Origin: Leucogyrophana mollusca
Lineage: Eukaryota; Basidiomycota; Agaricomycetes; Boletales
Assembly: GCA_021014945.1 (NCBI GenBank)
Contig: MU266549.1
Span: 1-47,319 of the forward strand
Length of the DNA: 47,319 nt
Direction: 5' to 3'
Numbering within the stretch: position 1 is the first letter of the stretch; every line of letters starts with the position of its first letter. Made by a program: the position numbers and the translations under genes. The notes below the pieces were generated by a model. It made no database searches, was not told the origin of the DNA, and saw only the letters and a program-made list of their open reading frames with translations. Positions 1 through 11,892 of the stretch are shown here, one piece after another.

Positions 1-544
1 GGATAGTCCGAACATTGACGATTTGCGTGCCGCTGGGAGGTTTGATGTCCTACTAGCAGACGTGGGCGAAGAAGACTCGGCAGTCAAACATTACGGTGGT
101 TGTGAATCTCAAGGTGCGACGATCCTTTTCCTTTTTTGTTGTGTAGCCTGGATCTTGAACTATGTTCAAACTTTCACAGGGCCCCAGGGTGTAGTCAGGC
201 CTCGGTACACCTCCATTCCTGTCGAAGACCCCACTACCCTGCGTCAAACGATCATTCACCAGTTGTTAGACGACGGTATGTCCCTTTGATTGCAGCGCTA
301 TGTGCTCGGGATATGATTGGACGTTTACAGGAGAACTTGCCTTGAATGCCGTTGAGCTTAACATAAAGGTTCATTCATTTATCCGTGAATTTGTGATCAT
401 TCTGACTGCGTCAGTAGATTGCTCTGAAAGTTCAAGAACTCGTGCGTCTCTCATCTATGGCCATGTTAATGACATACCGAAGCTCCACGTGCGTCATTGC
501 AGCACCGCCTTGAAGCACTGCGCGACCAGGCTCAGCGAAACTAG
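1..544 (+). CDS. Membrane-family copy A, 3' end only (cut by window edge)
   Basis: This is the C-terminal part of a protein paralogous to the complete copies at 2946-5723 and 8183-11113. Exons fit as 1-101, 147-275, 331-368 and 503-544, all with matching phases and GT-AG ends. The first segment carries the family signature PNIDDLRAAGRFDVLLAD just after the last membrane span. The next exon holds GVVRPRYTSIP, and the last exon ends HRLEALRDQAQRN before TAG at 542-544. The first intron is only 45 nt and could be read through in frame here, but its length varies between copies (49 nt in B), which supports it being an intron. The penultimate exon is shorter than in copy B (38 against 59 nt). The cytoplasmic tail appears intact. 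The rest of the gene lies outside the window. Function is unknown. Confidence 0.7.
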
Positions 545-1080
545 CTATCGACGAAGTGATGATCACGGTTCTGAGGCTAGCCATTGTGTGAGATTACGGT
601 CATCCTGATCAGCGCAAACTTCGAAAACTCATCCTCCCGTAGGCAGTCCATATAGCAGAAAGCTAGCCTACCTTCAAGAACCTAAGGCCGGGGCCTCAAT
701 GTGCAGTGTCGATAGTGGTGATAGTAATCATGTATACCCCACAGCTTGTCGCCGTTCAGTCGTTGCTTGGCCAGTGAGAAGAACGTGATAATGGACCGTC
801 TAGATACTCATGATCCTTGGCCGAGGCAAGTGGTCAGCGTAGATGCCGCCGAAGGCCGTAGTGTGATGTTGTCCAATCTTGGGCTTATCCGTCGTGGGCC
901 TGTAACCTGCACTTTCGCCAGCGCAAGCAAACTCGGAGGACCTTCAAAATACCGATAGCGGGGCTGAATGTCGGTGACTCTGCTCGGAACCGTTGTGAGG
1001 CTAAGTACAACGCCGCATGGAAAGAAGATAGGAGGCACAAGGTTTTCGTCATCTTAGCGTCCCCCCTGCGATTCCGAAGG
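545..1080. other. Intergenic DNA, 3' flank of copy A
   Basis: The first ~100 bases after the copy A stop are still recognisably homologous to the flank of copy B (5724-5830), including a shared stretch around TCCTGATCAGCGC. Homology then fades. Short open frames at 746-1038 on both strands show no conserved motif or splice structure. I see no gene here. Confidence 0.5.
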
Positions 1081-1359
1081 AACCATGACCCGCTTGGCGG
1101 CCTGCAAGCCTTATGGCGGTGCCAGCGCTCCAAGGACATGAATGGAGAGCACGGCGCGTGGGTACGCAACCTACAAGCGCGCAGCCTGGTCGATGGTGCA
1201 CATCACCACGCAAACCAGGTGCATCACGACGGTGAGCCACTCGCACCGCGTGCGCCACCCACCACCGGTCGTGACAGCAACTTGGGCTGCTCCCGACGCG
1301 GGCCAACACTACGGATATCAGCCATTGCAGGCTGAGTGCTTGCGATCGCAGGGTAATGG

Positions 1360-1450
1360 GTCGGGCGGAGGGCGTATCCAGGAGTGGGATGAGATCGAAT
1401 CCTTGGCGACGGCAATTCATGGGCTAGGCCCTGCGTCGACAAGGTGTACG
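1360..1450 (+). repeat. Dispersed repeat arm 1, inverted copy at ~41420-41510
   Basis: The segment containing CCAGGAGTGGGATGAGATCG recurs as its reverse complement near 41465-41490, with similar flanks over roughly 90 bases. It marks the outer part of the duplication unit shared by copies B and D. Confidence 0.6.
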
Positions 1451-2728
1451 CAGAGGTAGAGGTAGGCGACGGCCCCCCTGGCCGCGTGGTGGTATAAATG
1501 TGGACTGCGAGTGGATGTTCAAGTTATCGTTGCCGATTCCGTCACCCCCCCAGAAGTTGCGCGGGCGGAGAGAACGCCGTTGGTACAGATTCGTGGGAGT
1601 TCGAACCGCCCATGACCCATGAACGAGGCGCTGTCCTACGTATTCGCTGAAGGGAAAGTGGAATGCCGTCGTCCTCTGAGTCGTGGCCTGCGGGCTCGCC
1701 GGTGGGAGCTTCGTCTGGTGTGGGGTTGGTGGAGACATGCTTCATATCGTGGACCCCGTCCCGGTGTGTTGCATAAGCTGTCTATACCATCGAGAAGATG
1801 CACTCGAGGCATGGCAGTACACTCAAAAGCACACTTCCAACTCTCGCATTTTGACCACTGTCATGTCCTCCGTAAATCGTTGTACAACGCGTGTGGCTTA
1901 ACACCTAACACTAACGTCGAAAGGTCCAGCGCGCCCAAAGCGTCCCCATCACTCGCGCTCGGCCAGCAGAACAGCACCGCGTTCCTTGCCACAGCACATT
2001 CGCCACCAACAACCTCAAAAGCTGTGTCGTCCCATACGCCTGGGATGTCGAAGACGCGCAGATCTGGTGCCACTAGTATGGTCCTGGGTACTTATGACAA
2101 GCACTACTATTATGGGTCGTTATGGTCACTAAAGCGACACGGGATATGCCGAACCATAGCCTCCAGTTCAGTTGTCGACAACCTCCAAGAATAGTCTCCT
2201 GCTCAGCGATGGACGGTGTCTTGTTAGCATTCCCAGATTCGAAATACCCAGCCCACAAGTACTGAATCAATGTATCTGAGCCTACCTCGTCGTATACTTA
2301 CGGGAAGCGAGATAGGGAGCGACGAATGAACTGTGAGGACTTGGGTGGCTGTCTCAAAATGCCCGCCTTTAAGAATGGTATGTCTTATCCCCCTCGGCAC
2401 CCCGACAAGTTCATCATTTTGATCCAGGTATATTTGGGTTGATACATCATTGTTGCCGAGGCCTTGCGAGATCGGCATGCATTGGATCATCCCGTGCACC
2501 CATCCCATCCGACCGCTTTCTGCGCTGAGATCCCCCCTACAAAACAATGGTCGCATCTATATGCTCGAGAAACGCGACGCCGAAGTTATGGAAGCTGTGC
2601 ACAGATCCTCACCGCCGCCGTAGATGGTGGGCCTGTCACATCACATCCTGATGAGTTGCCACTTCTCTCGGGCTCTCAGAGTCTGATGCATCTTTTCCAC
2701 TGGCATTTTTTATTTCGGCCACCATCCT

Positions 2729-2735
2729 TTTTATA
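2729..2735 (-). promoter_or_regulatory. TATAAAA box facing away from copy B
   Basis: TATAAAA reads on the minus strand about 211 bp upstream of the copy B start codon. The same box at nearly the same distance occurs upstream of copies D (38587-38593) and E (46189-46195), always pointing away from the membrane gene. It was probably the core promoter of the divergent partner. Confidence 0.5.
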
Positions 2736-2945
2736 CCCGGCAACTTCGTTGTCTTCTTGTCCTGTGACACCCACCAACGCATTTCACTCGTGTTACTCCC
2801 AGTTAACGTCCTTTCGACATGCCCACCTCGATTTCGTCGCAGTCCGCATTACAGGACGAAGCCACACTACTTGACGGTCAGATGCCCCCCACTTTCTCGG
2901 ACGATTTGAGTGGACAGCTCTAACCAATATTTAGGTCATCCATCT

Positions 2946-5723
2946 ATGAGCGACAGTGTTACAATAGTTAAGGAGTGGTTGCCTCACAGGATATCGAGTC
3001 TCTTCTCAATATCCCTTCGCTGGACTTGTTATTGCCTCCATGCTGTTCTTATCGCGCTTCACCTCTGTCTTGTGGGACTCGCGGTCCGTCATACGGAACA
3101 CAGTGTCGTCGTGCCCATTACGTCGAGATCCAGTGTGCTGACGGCCGCATTGAGCGCATCATTGCAAGCATTCTACACTGTGTGTCAGGTCATGTCATTA
3201 TCAGCGCGTTCTAAACGATTGGCTTACTGGGCCTCAGATCTATACTGCTCTACTGGTGTACCTGACTCAGAGAGTGTCACTTTCGCGCAGGTTGTCTCAG
3301 CGGCAGATGCTTACCACTATTCACGACGTGACAGGAGCGTGGGGTGGATTAGGTGCTGCACTTGACGGCCTCTGGCAGCAAACCAAGGTCGTCACGTCGC
3401 CGCTCGGAGTATTATCCGTCACTGCATATCTTCTAAACATCTCTGTGCTGCACACCACTTCGTCGTCCATCATTCAATTTCAAACGTTCAATAACACTGT
3501 AACAGCATCTGCCCCAACTGCCGTCGGCTGGCCTGGTCCCTCAGTCGACTATATCGGGTTTGATTGGGACACCATCTCATCGCTCGCACCGTCTGTGGGA
3601 AATTTTTCCGGTCTAGGACATGCTGGGCTAACGAATGGGATTGTATACGATGTATTGCTCGACAACACGGGGATCGGCAACGTCACCGTCAATGCCACAA
3701 GCATAAGCTCTGACTGTGCCCTCGTCGCAGGACTGAACTACAACGCCACGGGGTCGGCGGACACGATTTGGGCCCAGGATGGCGAGGTTTTTCCAGCGCC
3801 ACCCGTTCCGTGTGCGTGTTTTGATAGTCTTGCAATTCCCATATGCTAATGGCTGTTTGGTTATTCGTAGGGAAAGACCGAATCCTATGCAATACCAATG
3901 TGATAGCCTCGGTACTGTCATTCGCTCCATCAGCTAGACACTTCGTGTAATATCCTGATCTGTTCAGGATATGCTTAACTTTTATGTGACTACTGCAATC
4001 GAAGGCAGCGCTGCACTGCTCGACCACACATCAATCCCCATGGACTGGACCTATTACATGTCTCCCAACGGTGAGGCATATTTTCCTCCGTTACTCGCTA
4101 TGCTCATGCTTCGCAGACACCTCCAACAATATCTCCTCCGCAACAATAGATATGTCCTGGGTAGCCTGCAATATATCTCTTCTCCACACAAGCGCAATCG
4201 TGGACGCCCAATCAAACACTTTCCTCAGTAGTGTCTCTGAAGCACCGGTTTCACCCACTTGGACCTCTGTTTCGCCACATTCGTTGCAACAACCCCCAAA
4301 AACAGCAAATTCATCATGGGTGTGTCCGTGAATTTCTTAGCATCTCACTGCATGTGTAACTGCGTGTGTAGCTTTGGGGTCCGTGGAGCTCAGCTCCCTT
4401 AGCAGATGTGTCGGCGATATGCAGTGCTAGTGAAGAAAGTGAAGCCTTCTCCACCTCCAGCGGCGAATGTGGTTATCAGCCAAGTATGCTGGATGCGTCA
4501 GTCTAACTATTCACATCCACAGAGCACACCTAGCCATTGACTACCTGTATTCACCAGGTACCTGATGCAACTGTTAGGCATGAATGCCTCCCAAATCAAT
4601 CCACCCCAGCCCTACGGCCCCGAGTATTCGTCCAATACCACCCCGTCATTCACTCTTTCCGTGGATCAAATGGAAATGGCTCTATCTCGAGTACTTGCAA
4701 CGACGATGTGGACAGGTCTGTCGTAATAGCTGGGGTGACCGCCTCGGACCTGAGCCTACCTATTTGCTTACGTGTTACAGCTGGCCAGCTTGGCGAGGTC
4801 GGCGGTGGCTTTGATCATTCCATCGGTTCAGCGACAATCACACGGCTCGTGTTGGAGACACGATTAAATGTATGTGCAAGCGTCACTGCTAGGTATCGCG
4901 TTGACAATCTCTGGCAGATCAACTGGATTCCCGTAAGTAATCTGCCACATCTGAGTGGAGGTTGACCGCACGCACCCCGATAGCTGTCGTTCGCACTTTC
5001 CGCGTCTGTCATCCTCTTGGTCCTGGCAATTCGGATGACGCACGCCGACTCTGAGAACCCACCTGAAGCCGATGCGGTAAATAGCGGAGGCGTCTTGGAA
5101 CTCATATGGTTGGCGAGCCGCATGCCAGCCATGCGAGACACCATCGGACGAGTGGATAGTCCGAATATTGATGATTTGCGTGCTGCTGGGAGGTTTGATG
5201 TCCTGCTAGCAGACGCGGGTGAAGAAGAGCCGGCTGCTAAACATCACGATTATAGTGAATGTCATTGTCAAGGTGCGACGACACTTTTCCGCGTTTTGTG
5301 TAGCCTGGATCTTGAACTGCGTGCCAACTTTCACAGGGCCACAGGGTGTGGTCAGGCCTCGGTACACTTTTATTCCCATCGACGACCCTACTCCCCTGCG
5401 TGAAACGATCATTCACCAGTTATCAGACGACGGTATGTCCCTTGTGATTGCAGCGCTATGTGCTGGGGATATGATTGAACGTTTACAGGAGAACCTATCT
5501 CCGAGTCGGATTCCGTTGGGCTTGAAATAAAGAGGGTGCATTCCGAGGTTCATCGCTTTATTCGTGAATTTGTGGTCATTCTGATTGTGTTAATAGATTG
5601 CTCTGAGATTTCAAGAACTCGTGCGTCTCTCAATTATGGCCATATTGATAGCGTGCTGAAACTTCACGTGCATCATTGCAGAACCGTCTTGAAGCACTGC
5701 GGGACCAGACTCAGCGAAACTAG
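2946..5723 (+). CDS. Copy B: large polytopic membrane protein, unknown function (complete)
   Basis: A complete 13-exon model of 680 aa can be built. Exons: 2946-3179, 3238-3811, 3871-3911, 3968-4070, 4117-4319, 4372-4496, 4558-4715, 4781-4869, 4918-4932, 4984-5254, 5304-5432, 5489-5547, 5682-5723. Every junction is GT-AG and phase-compatible, and most exon sizes match copies C and E exactly. The product has about four hydrophobic segments in the first ~160 residues (for example LHAVLIALHLCLVGLAV and VLSVTAYLLNISVLH). A long ectodomain of roughly 350 residues follows with many N-glycosylation sequons, then one C-terminal span (LSASVILLVLAIRMT) and a soluble tail of about 150 residues. Exon 9 is a 15-nt micro-exon encoding INWIP. 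The start ATG is chosen because the homologous Met is kept in copy E. I recognise the family only as a recurrent basidiomycete hypothetical protein. A cell-surface role is inference from topology. Confidence 0.8.
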
Positions 5724-6495
5724 CCATCGACGAAGTGATAATCACGGTTTTGTGACTGGTCATGGTGTGAGGTTATGGTCATCCTGATCAGCGCGAACTT
5801 CGAAAACGTAGGCAGTCCGTATGAAAGAAATGCAGTCGATCGTTCCAACTATCCAACAACTTAAGGCTGAGGGTTCAATATTTATATTCAGCATCGATGG
5901 TAATAGCAAGTATGTAGGATCTGCAGCATCATGGGCCAGATCACCTCTGTCACGGGATCATTGGGCACGTCGCGATCACCTCAAATTGATCACAGGCTCG
6001 GGTCAGCACTACGAAAAAGTCCCCCATGCTCCCCTGCCCATGGCTGCGTGACATTTGTGGGCGTATCTCCACGGGAATCTGCTGTTGTTCTGACCGGGTC
6101 TGTGTGCGCGACGATTCGCCCTAACCAGACTTGGACCTGGGTATGTTTGATCCTCCCTCACAACTTGTGGGCCTTTTGTTGCGAGAGCATAATAGTGTGT
6201 TGTGCGTCGAGCGTGGCGTCTCCGTGCGGTTTCCAGTTTATGTGCAATCGCACCGCCATTCCCTAAATTTCCCTTCACTTCGTTTCGTGACGCCGCCGCC
6301 ACGGCGGCGTGATCACATAAAAGTCTGCCGGTCGTACCAGCCATAGCTAAGTGACTCTGCTCTTCTTTCTTTTACGCATATCAGCCTCCGTTTATAGCCC
6401 ATTCCTCAGCGCTCTAAGCCTACCCTTGGCCTACCCACGATAAACCATCCCCGGCCATAAGCTCTATCTCGAACCAACTTTCGCGAACTTTCCAA
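5724..6495. other. Intergenic DNA, no gene seen
   Basis: The 3' flank of copy B is homologous to the flank of copy A for about 100 bases. The rest has only short, motif-free frames. A pyrimidine-rich stretch at 6360-6450 is a plausible promoter/5' leader for the gene at 6496. Confidence 0.4.
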
Positions 6496-7342
6496 ATGAA
6501 TATCGACCCTGTCGAATACTCCCGGCTCCTCCGGGCCAAAGCCTTCTATCGAGACAGATGCATAGAACGTGGTCATCGAGAGATACCCGGTGATATCATG
6601 GCCAGCGCTATCAGCGACTTACGCACATCCCGTGCGCGAAATACTTCCATCCGAGTCACCCCCGCGTGGACAGGGGTTAATCCCGCAACGCGAGCCCCGG
6701 CAAGAACATCCTTCAACCCATTGACGCGAGCAGATTTGACCTCTGCAACGCCTTGGACTCCCGTGTTCAACCGCTATCACGGCCCAGTCCCCCCTGCCCG
6801 TCAACAGCGCTGGCGTCCCCGTCGCCCCGCCCGCAGGCCCGACAGGGGTCATCCCAGCGGGGGAGCTCTGCGGGGTGCGAACCCTGGCATTCAGGTTGAT
6901 TCAGGTATGTGACCAGCGCTATCTGCTGTATCATTTCCCGATGTATGTATCCAGACGCACTACCGCGGAATATTCCACCCTCCTGGAGACCCCGTATCAA
7001 TCCTCGGGAAGCGCCTATGACCCAGGCTACCCCCGCTCTCCCACTGCGCCAACCAGACGTGAGCACCTGGAACTTCCCCACCGGAACGCTCGGATGGTGT
7101 CTACACCAACAGTCTCGGTGAGGGGTATCTCCTCATTAGCGCTGAGTGTCGGCCGAAGACCACGGTTCGGGATGTCTTGGACGCAACGTTCATACTTTGA
7201 AACCCTCTCGCGAGGCCGCCAGCGCGTGGAGGACCTGTATTCCACCTACCGGCGACATAATATGCTTCTGGGGGCTGTGGATCATCCTTCCTCCGGGCAT
7301 GTGGTATCTCGACCTTGGGTTGATCAGGAAGATGGGGTGTGA
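6496..7342 (+). CDS. Unrecognised Pro/Arg-rich protein; 3' exon structure unresolved
   Basis: Exon 1 (6496-6904) opens MNIDPVEYSRLLRAKAFYRD and becomes very rich in Pro, Arg and Thr. It ends at a good GTATGT donor, and a 50-nt intron leads to an acceptor at 6953-6954. In the phase this dictates, exon 2 reads PPSWRPRINPREAPM and runs to possible donors GTGAGC (~7059) or GTGAGG (~7120). Beyond that, two other frames look protein-like. One ends PKTTVRDVLDATFIL at about 7200. The other contains RQRVEDLYSTYRRHNMLL and ends at 7342. Either a further intron or a frameshift is needed, so the C-terminus is unsettled. I do not recognise the family. The arginine-rich low-complexity middle suggests nucleic-acid binding, which is only inference. 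The end coordinate is the furthest plausible stop. Confidence 0.4.
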
Positions 7343-8182
7343 ATATTAGTGGCGCTTACGGATTTCAAGCACCAATATATCTTTATAATTACACCTCATC
7401 GTAAATTATTTATGATAGAATCTTCACTGTAGCCTTAGTCTCCCCTCTCTTTCTCACTTTCCTCACCGTGCGCTTGGATTGTTTCCCCGCTCTTAGTCTC
7501 GCTATCCTCAATTCCAGTGTCTTCATGAACACAATCGATATAATATCTCAACATAAAAGACGTTTTCGCAGAAGTTATCTAAGATTGAAATGAAGAAAGG
7601 GCAGTGCGGCGGTGATGGGGCGGCAAGCGACATCTTGCAAGTTGTGTGTGAGAGATTTGAGATTGACGAACGGTTAAATTTGAGGATGCCAGAGTGTCCG
7701 AAAGGCTTAGGTTCCAGGAAGGAATGCTGTCGAGTGGCCGTGCTCGAGATAAAGAGCGAAGGTAGGCCGAGATACTTCTAACCTTTGAATTTTATACATG
7801 TTTCCGCTCAAAGTCGATTCGACGCATCTCTTTCGGACACTGGCGCCCCGAGTCTAAAGGTGAATATGCGCATGTCTCTTGCACGTGCTTCGAAACGGAC
7901 TTTACCCTCTGCTCTCGGTTCATGTTCGCGTTCGAAGCAGGTTCGTTCAAACTATTTCTTTCTTTTCCATTTTTCCTTAGTGCTTTCGCCAGCGGACTCC
8001 ATGGCGGACGAAGCGTAACAGACGAACCCCGGGTGAATGTGCCGAACGAATTCTTGGAGGGTGTAGTTCAAGTGCTTGAAACGGGATGCAGCGAAGGCAA
8101 TGGTTTCGCAATCAATGTCCATTGAGTAGATACTGCGGTGTAGACGATACACATGTGATACATTGTGGGAACATGTGTCGGC
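7343..8182. other. AT-rich intergenic DNA, no convincing gene
   Basis: Composition is noticeably more AT-rich at 7360-7580. Short frames at 7590-7781 (+) and 7952-8152 (-) lack conserved motifs or splice support. The right end is the 3' flank of copy C. Confidence 0.4.
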
Positions 8183-11113
8183 TTAATGTTGGCGTTGAGC
8201 CGCTAGCAGTTGAAGACGAGTCTACAGCGACAGGGTATAAATACATGAGACACCACACGGTGACTCGATGAGAAAGACTCACAAGTTCTTGAGTTCTCGC
8301 AGTGATCTATTAGCAACGATGAATCAACAGCTGTTTGCAAAGACCGGTTACGATTACGAGGCAAAATAAACGAACCTCAGACTGCAACTTCTGAATGTTA
8401 AGTTCAATGATGTCTGATGCAAGGTCTGCCGGTAGATAGAAGAAATTGTTACACTATGGGCGGCGAGGTGAGGAATACCCCTGGAAAAGGGTGCATACCG
8501 TCATCTGACATCTGGCTTGTCCTGTCGAGTGTGCGTCTTAATCGGTGAAGTGCTGAGTAAGGAATAGCACGTACTCATGTCCTGGTCCCAGAGCAGATTC
8601 CGACTCCTCCTTCGGAACAGAGGTGTACCGGGGTTCCACCATCGACGTCCATGGGGTGTCTAGGGAACCTAACAGGCGGTCAGAAGCCAGACTATCTGAC
8701 AATAAAACACCTCTGTAATTTGATAATTGATTTCATTCCGATCATCGAGGTTTGCTTTCTGGTGTTTTCCATTGATGTTTGCTAGCAGAACATTAAACAT
8801 TCCAGCTGCACGTAAATCGTCGGTATTGGGATCTTCCACTTCGCCGATCCCGTCCCGTAACTCTGGCAAACGACTGGCCAGCCATATTAGCTCCAAGACG
8901 CCAGTATTGTTCACCAAATTGGATCTGCGCGGTTCTCCGGAGCCCACGCACGTCATTTGAATTGCCAGCACCAAAAGAACGATAGAAGCGGCAAGGGCGA
9001 GCAATAGCTGTCCGGAACGATCAGGTTTGTTTAATCATCGTGCGGATATGCGAACTACGTACAGGTATCCAATTGATCTGCAAGCAGTGGTATTAACATG
9101 ATATCTTCGAATTGCAACATGCACACACCAACATTTAATCGCATCTCTAGCACAGGTTCCGTGATTGTTGCTGAACCGATTGAATGGTTAAAGCCACCAC
9201 TAGCCTCGCCGAGTTGACCAGCTAAGATACAAAAGTCGGCTCTCCCATGACGAATACGACTGTGATTGTAATTCAGATACGGTTACTGACCTGTCCAAAT
9301 TGCCGTTGCCAGTACTCGAGACAGACCCATCTCCATTTGGTCTACAGAGAGGGTAAATGATGGTGTAGTGTTACCGGTGTTGATGGGGAAGGTGGTGTAC
9401 GAGGCCGGATTGATTTGCGAAGCATTCATACCTAAGGATCGCATCAGGTACCTGCCAGTCTCCGCGATCAGCTATCGCGTGGTCTAGTTATATTAGCGGG
9501 CGGACCGACACATCCAGTACACCTGGCTGATAACCGGCGCATCCTTCTTCACTAGCAGTGCATATAGTGGGAAGTAAAGCATCTAGCATACGCTGTGAGA
9601 GATACAAAGATGAAAGCTATGCAAGCCATGAGAATCACGACTTTCATCAAGTGACCCACAAACGCACCCATGTATCATTTGCCACTTCTCGAGTGCGAAA
9701 ATACATCGAAGACAGCGAAGCAATGGTCCAAGATGATGAAAGTGGTCCTTGAAAAGCGACACTGAGCAATTCATTTGAACGGACATCCACGATCGCGCTC
9801 GTGGACACAAGAGACGTGTTGCAAGATACCACAAACATCTTTAGTTCCGAAGAAAAGGGTCCCGAGAGGACTACAACTCATGAGGATTATAGATGTAAAT
9901 GCAAGATGTGGCGCTTACTTCCGTTCGATGAGTTCGGTGGGAGCAACACATAGGTCCAGTTCAAGGGAACGACTGCACTGTCGAGCAGTGCAGAGCTGCC
10001 ATTGAGGGCGGTGGTCACGATGAAAGTAAGGACATTCTGTACGAACAAAGGGTAGCATGCAATGCCTTCGACAGCTGGAGAATACTTGACAGTGTGCATA
10101 CCTCGTTGAAACCGTCACCCTTGGTGTCTAACCACAATACTTGATCTTTCCCTAAAGGTGGTTGACCACATCAGCAAACAAGCAGCCGGCACCAGTGTTA
10201 TACGCACATGGTATGGAGAACAGGGCCGAACCCACCATGTCCATTTCGTCAGTATAAATGTAGAGATATGTGCCATTAGGCTCATAATTCCAGCCTGACA
10301 CCACGGCGCAGCTCGTAGTTACACTTGTGGCATTGACTGTTGTGTTTCCAGTTCCTGACGCACTGTCGAGGAGCACATCATATACGGTGCCGTTGGCTAG
10401 TCCAGCATTCGAAAAACCAGAAAGATTTTTAACGAATGGTGCGAGTGATGCAATGGTGGACCAGTTAAAACCTGTAAAACTAACCGAGGGATCAGGCCAT
10501 CCGACGGCAGTTGGGACAGAAGTCGTTAGAGTACTGTTGAAATTTTGAAATTGCAAGATGGAAGATGATGTGATGTGGAGTGCGGTAATGCCCAGAAGAT
10601 ATGCAGTCACGGAGAATACCCCAAGAGGTGATGCGACAACCTTGGTCTGCTGCCATAGAGTATCAAATGCAGCTCCCAATCCGCTCCAGGCTCCAGTGAC
10701 ATCATGCACAGTGGTTAGCATTTGGCGCTGCGACAACCTGCGCAAAAGTGATACTCGTTGAGTCACATACACGAGCAGAGCGGTGTAAAGCTGGTGCCTA
10801 TGTCAGCCAGTTGATTCAAAGAAACAGAAAGGGGCATGGCATGACTCACAGTATAGAATGCTTGCAGTGATGCACTCAATGCGGTTGTCAATACACTGGT
10901 ATGCGCCGTGATGGGGATTATGACAGTGTGCTCTGTGTGATGGAACGCGAAGCCCACAAGGCAAAGGTGAAGAGCAACAAGAACAATGTGTAGCGTGTAA
11001 CAGGTCCCCCGGAGGAACGATGGCCAGTGACTTGACCTCGAGTGAGGTAACGATCCGTTCCCTGTTGGTGCCGTGTCATCCAGCGACGGGCGACCTATAC
11101 ATTGATATGACAT
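8183..11113 (-). CDS. Copy C: large polytopic membrane protein, unknown function (complete, divergent)
   Basis: A 689-aa model with 14 exons fits: 11113-10850, 10790-10208, 10151-10102, 10036-9919, 9870-9668, 9592-9510, 9451-9291, 9221-9133, 9077-9063, 9007-8701, 8659-8575, 8521-8499, 8425-8376, 8221-8183. Phases agree throughout. Copy C is the most diverged member, yet it keeps the 203-, 89- and 15-nt exons, the ectodomain sequons, the C-terminal span LLLALAASIVLLVLAIQMT and the tail end TRLQLLAAQRQH (against NRLEALRDQTQRN in B). It has gained an intron in the region of exon 11. The least certain junction is the 41-nt intron 8700-8660. The N-terminus is about ten residues longer than in B, and its ATG does not align with B's. 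Retention of an open, spliceable frame despite divergence argues that this copy is under selection. Function is unknown. Confidence 0.7.
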
Positions 11114-11892
11114 ATTGGTCCAAATTCGAGCAAATGATGGGTGTCTTACCATCGAGTACTGGCCTCTCGTCACACAAGGCCAACTGTGACGAAGCGAGGG
11201 ATGAGTGAATGGGCATATGTTGATGGACGTTAGTCTGAGGTTGAAGCTAGGTTGCAAGGATGTGCGAAGGGCGCGAAAGCACTGGAAGAACCCCGAAAAG
11301 CGGTGGAGACCTGTATTAGGGAAGCGACTTAAAATGATGCATCAGACTGAGGGTCTAAATATGCCCGGGAGAAATATGACTCGTCAGTAGATTGAGCGGG
11401 ATCAAGCCCTGCACTTGCAAAGGCGTATCTAGAGTCTGCATCCCAATCGATTTGAGTTCAGGATCGCGATAGTGAGTGGAATAGAAGTTAAGGACGAGTG
11501 TTCCAGCGAGCGCTCTAGGAGGGACTTCACTGTAAGTCACCTAAATATAGGATGGGGGGAGATGTAACGATCTACGTCGAGGCCGCGCTTGTGTATCCTC
11601 GAACGACTTGATTCTGGGGTCAGGCACGCACTGGGTCACATCGCTGATGTAGTTTGATCTTGCTTCAACCTGTCGGATGAAGCAGGCAAGGTGAACACAA
11701 TTGGCGAATCATTCGCCAGCGAGAACGACGTACCTTACAATCCTCCAATCGCGAGCATTTGCTGCCCACCCTGTCAGTTTATCACATAGAGGACAAAGGC
11801 GGAGACATCACGACAAAATAGAAGATATTCCATGAAGGCATCAACGCTTTGATCGGATGGCTGGCTGTACATATCCACACCCATTCAGCAAT
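11114..11892. other. Intergenic DNA upstream of copy C
   Basis: Around 11330-11380 there is a short stretch (ATGATGCATCAGA, then a TCTAAAT word) shared with the upstream regions of copies D and E. The divergent-partner sequence beyond it is otherwise not recognisable. No gene is evident before the 3' end of ALG12. Confidence 0.4.

Larger units (their letters stand above)
1081..2735 (-). pseudogene. Relic divergent partner element of copy B
   Basis: This block lies upstream of copy B and is oriented away from it. It shares nucleotide blocks with the upstream regions of copies D (38587-39900) and E (46189-47040), and with a stand-alone copy at 33300-34170. Conceptual translation on the minus strand shows protein-like islands: LSAESGRMGWVHGMIQ and IYLDQN near 2540-2420, WDDTAFEVVGGECAVA near 2040-1990, and HLLDGIDSL near 1790. 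The corresponding islands in the other copies agree better at the amino-acid than at the nucleotide level. No continuous gene model can be built because stops and frameshifts separate the islands. I read it as a decayed protein-coding gene of unknown identity. It could instead be a non-autonomous mobile element. Confidence 0.4.

Noticed and set aside
23..289. Reading straight through the first intron of copy A as one exon
   Set aside because: The 45-nt segment is a multiple of three in A only. In B, D and E its length differs and read-through breaks the frame, while the GTGAA donor and TGTAG/TGCAG acceptor are conserved.
7590..7781. 63-codon frame MKKGQCGGDGAASD...
   Set aside because: Isolated, no homologous copy in the window and no promoter or splice support.
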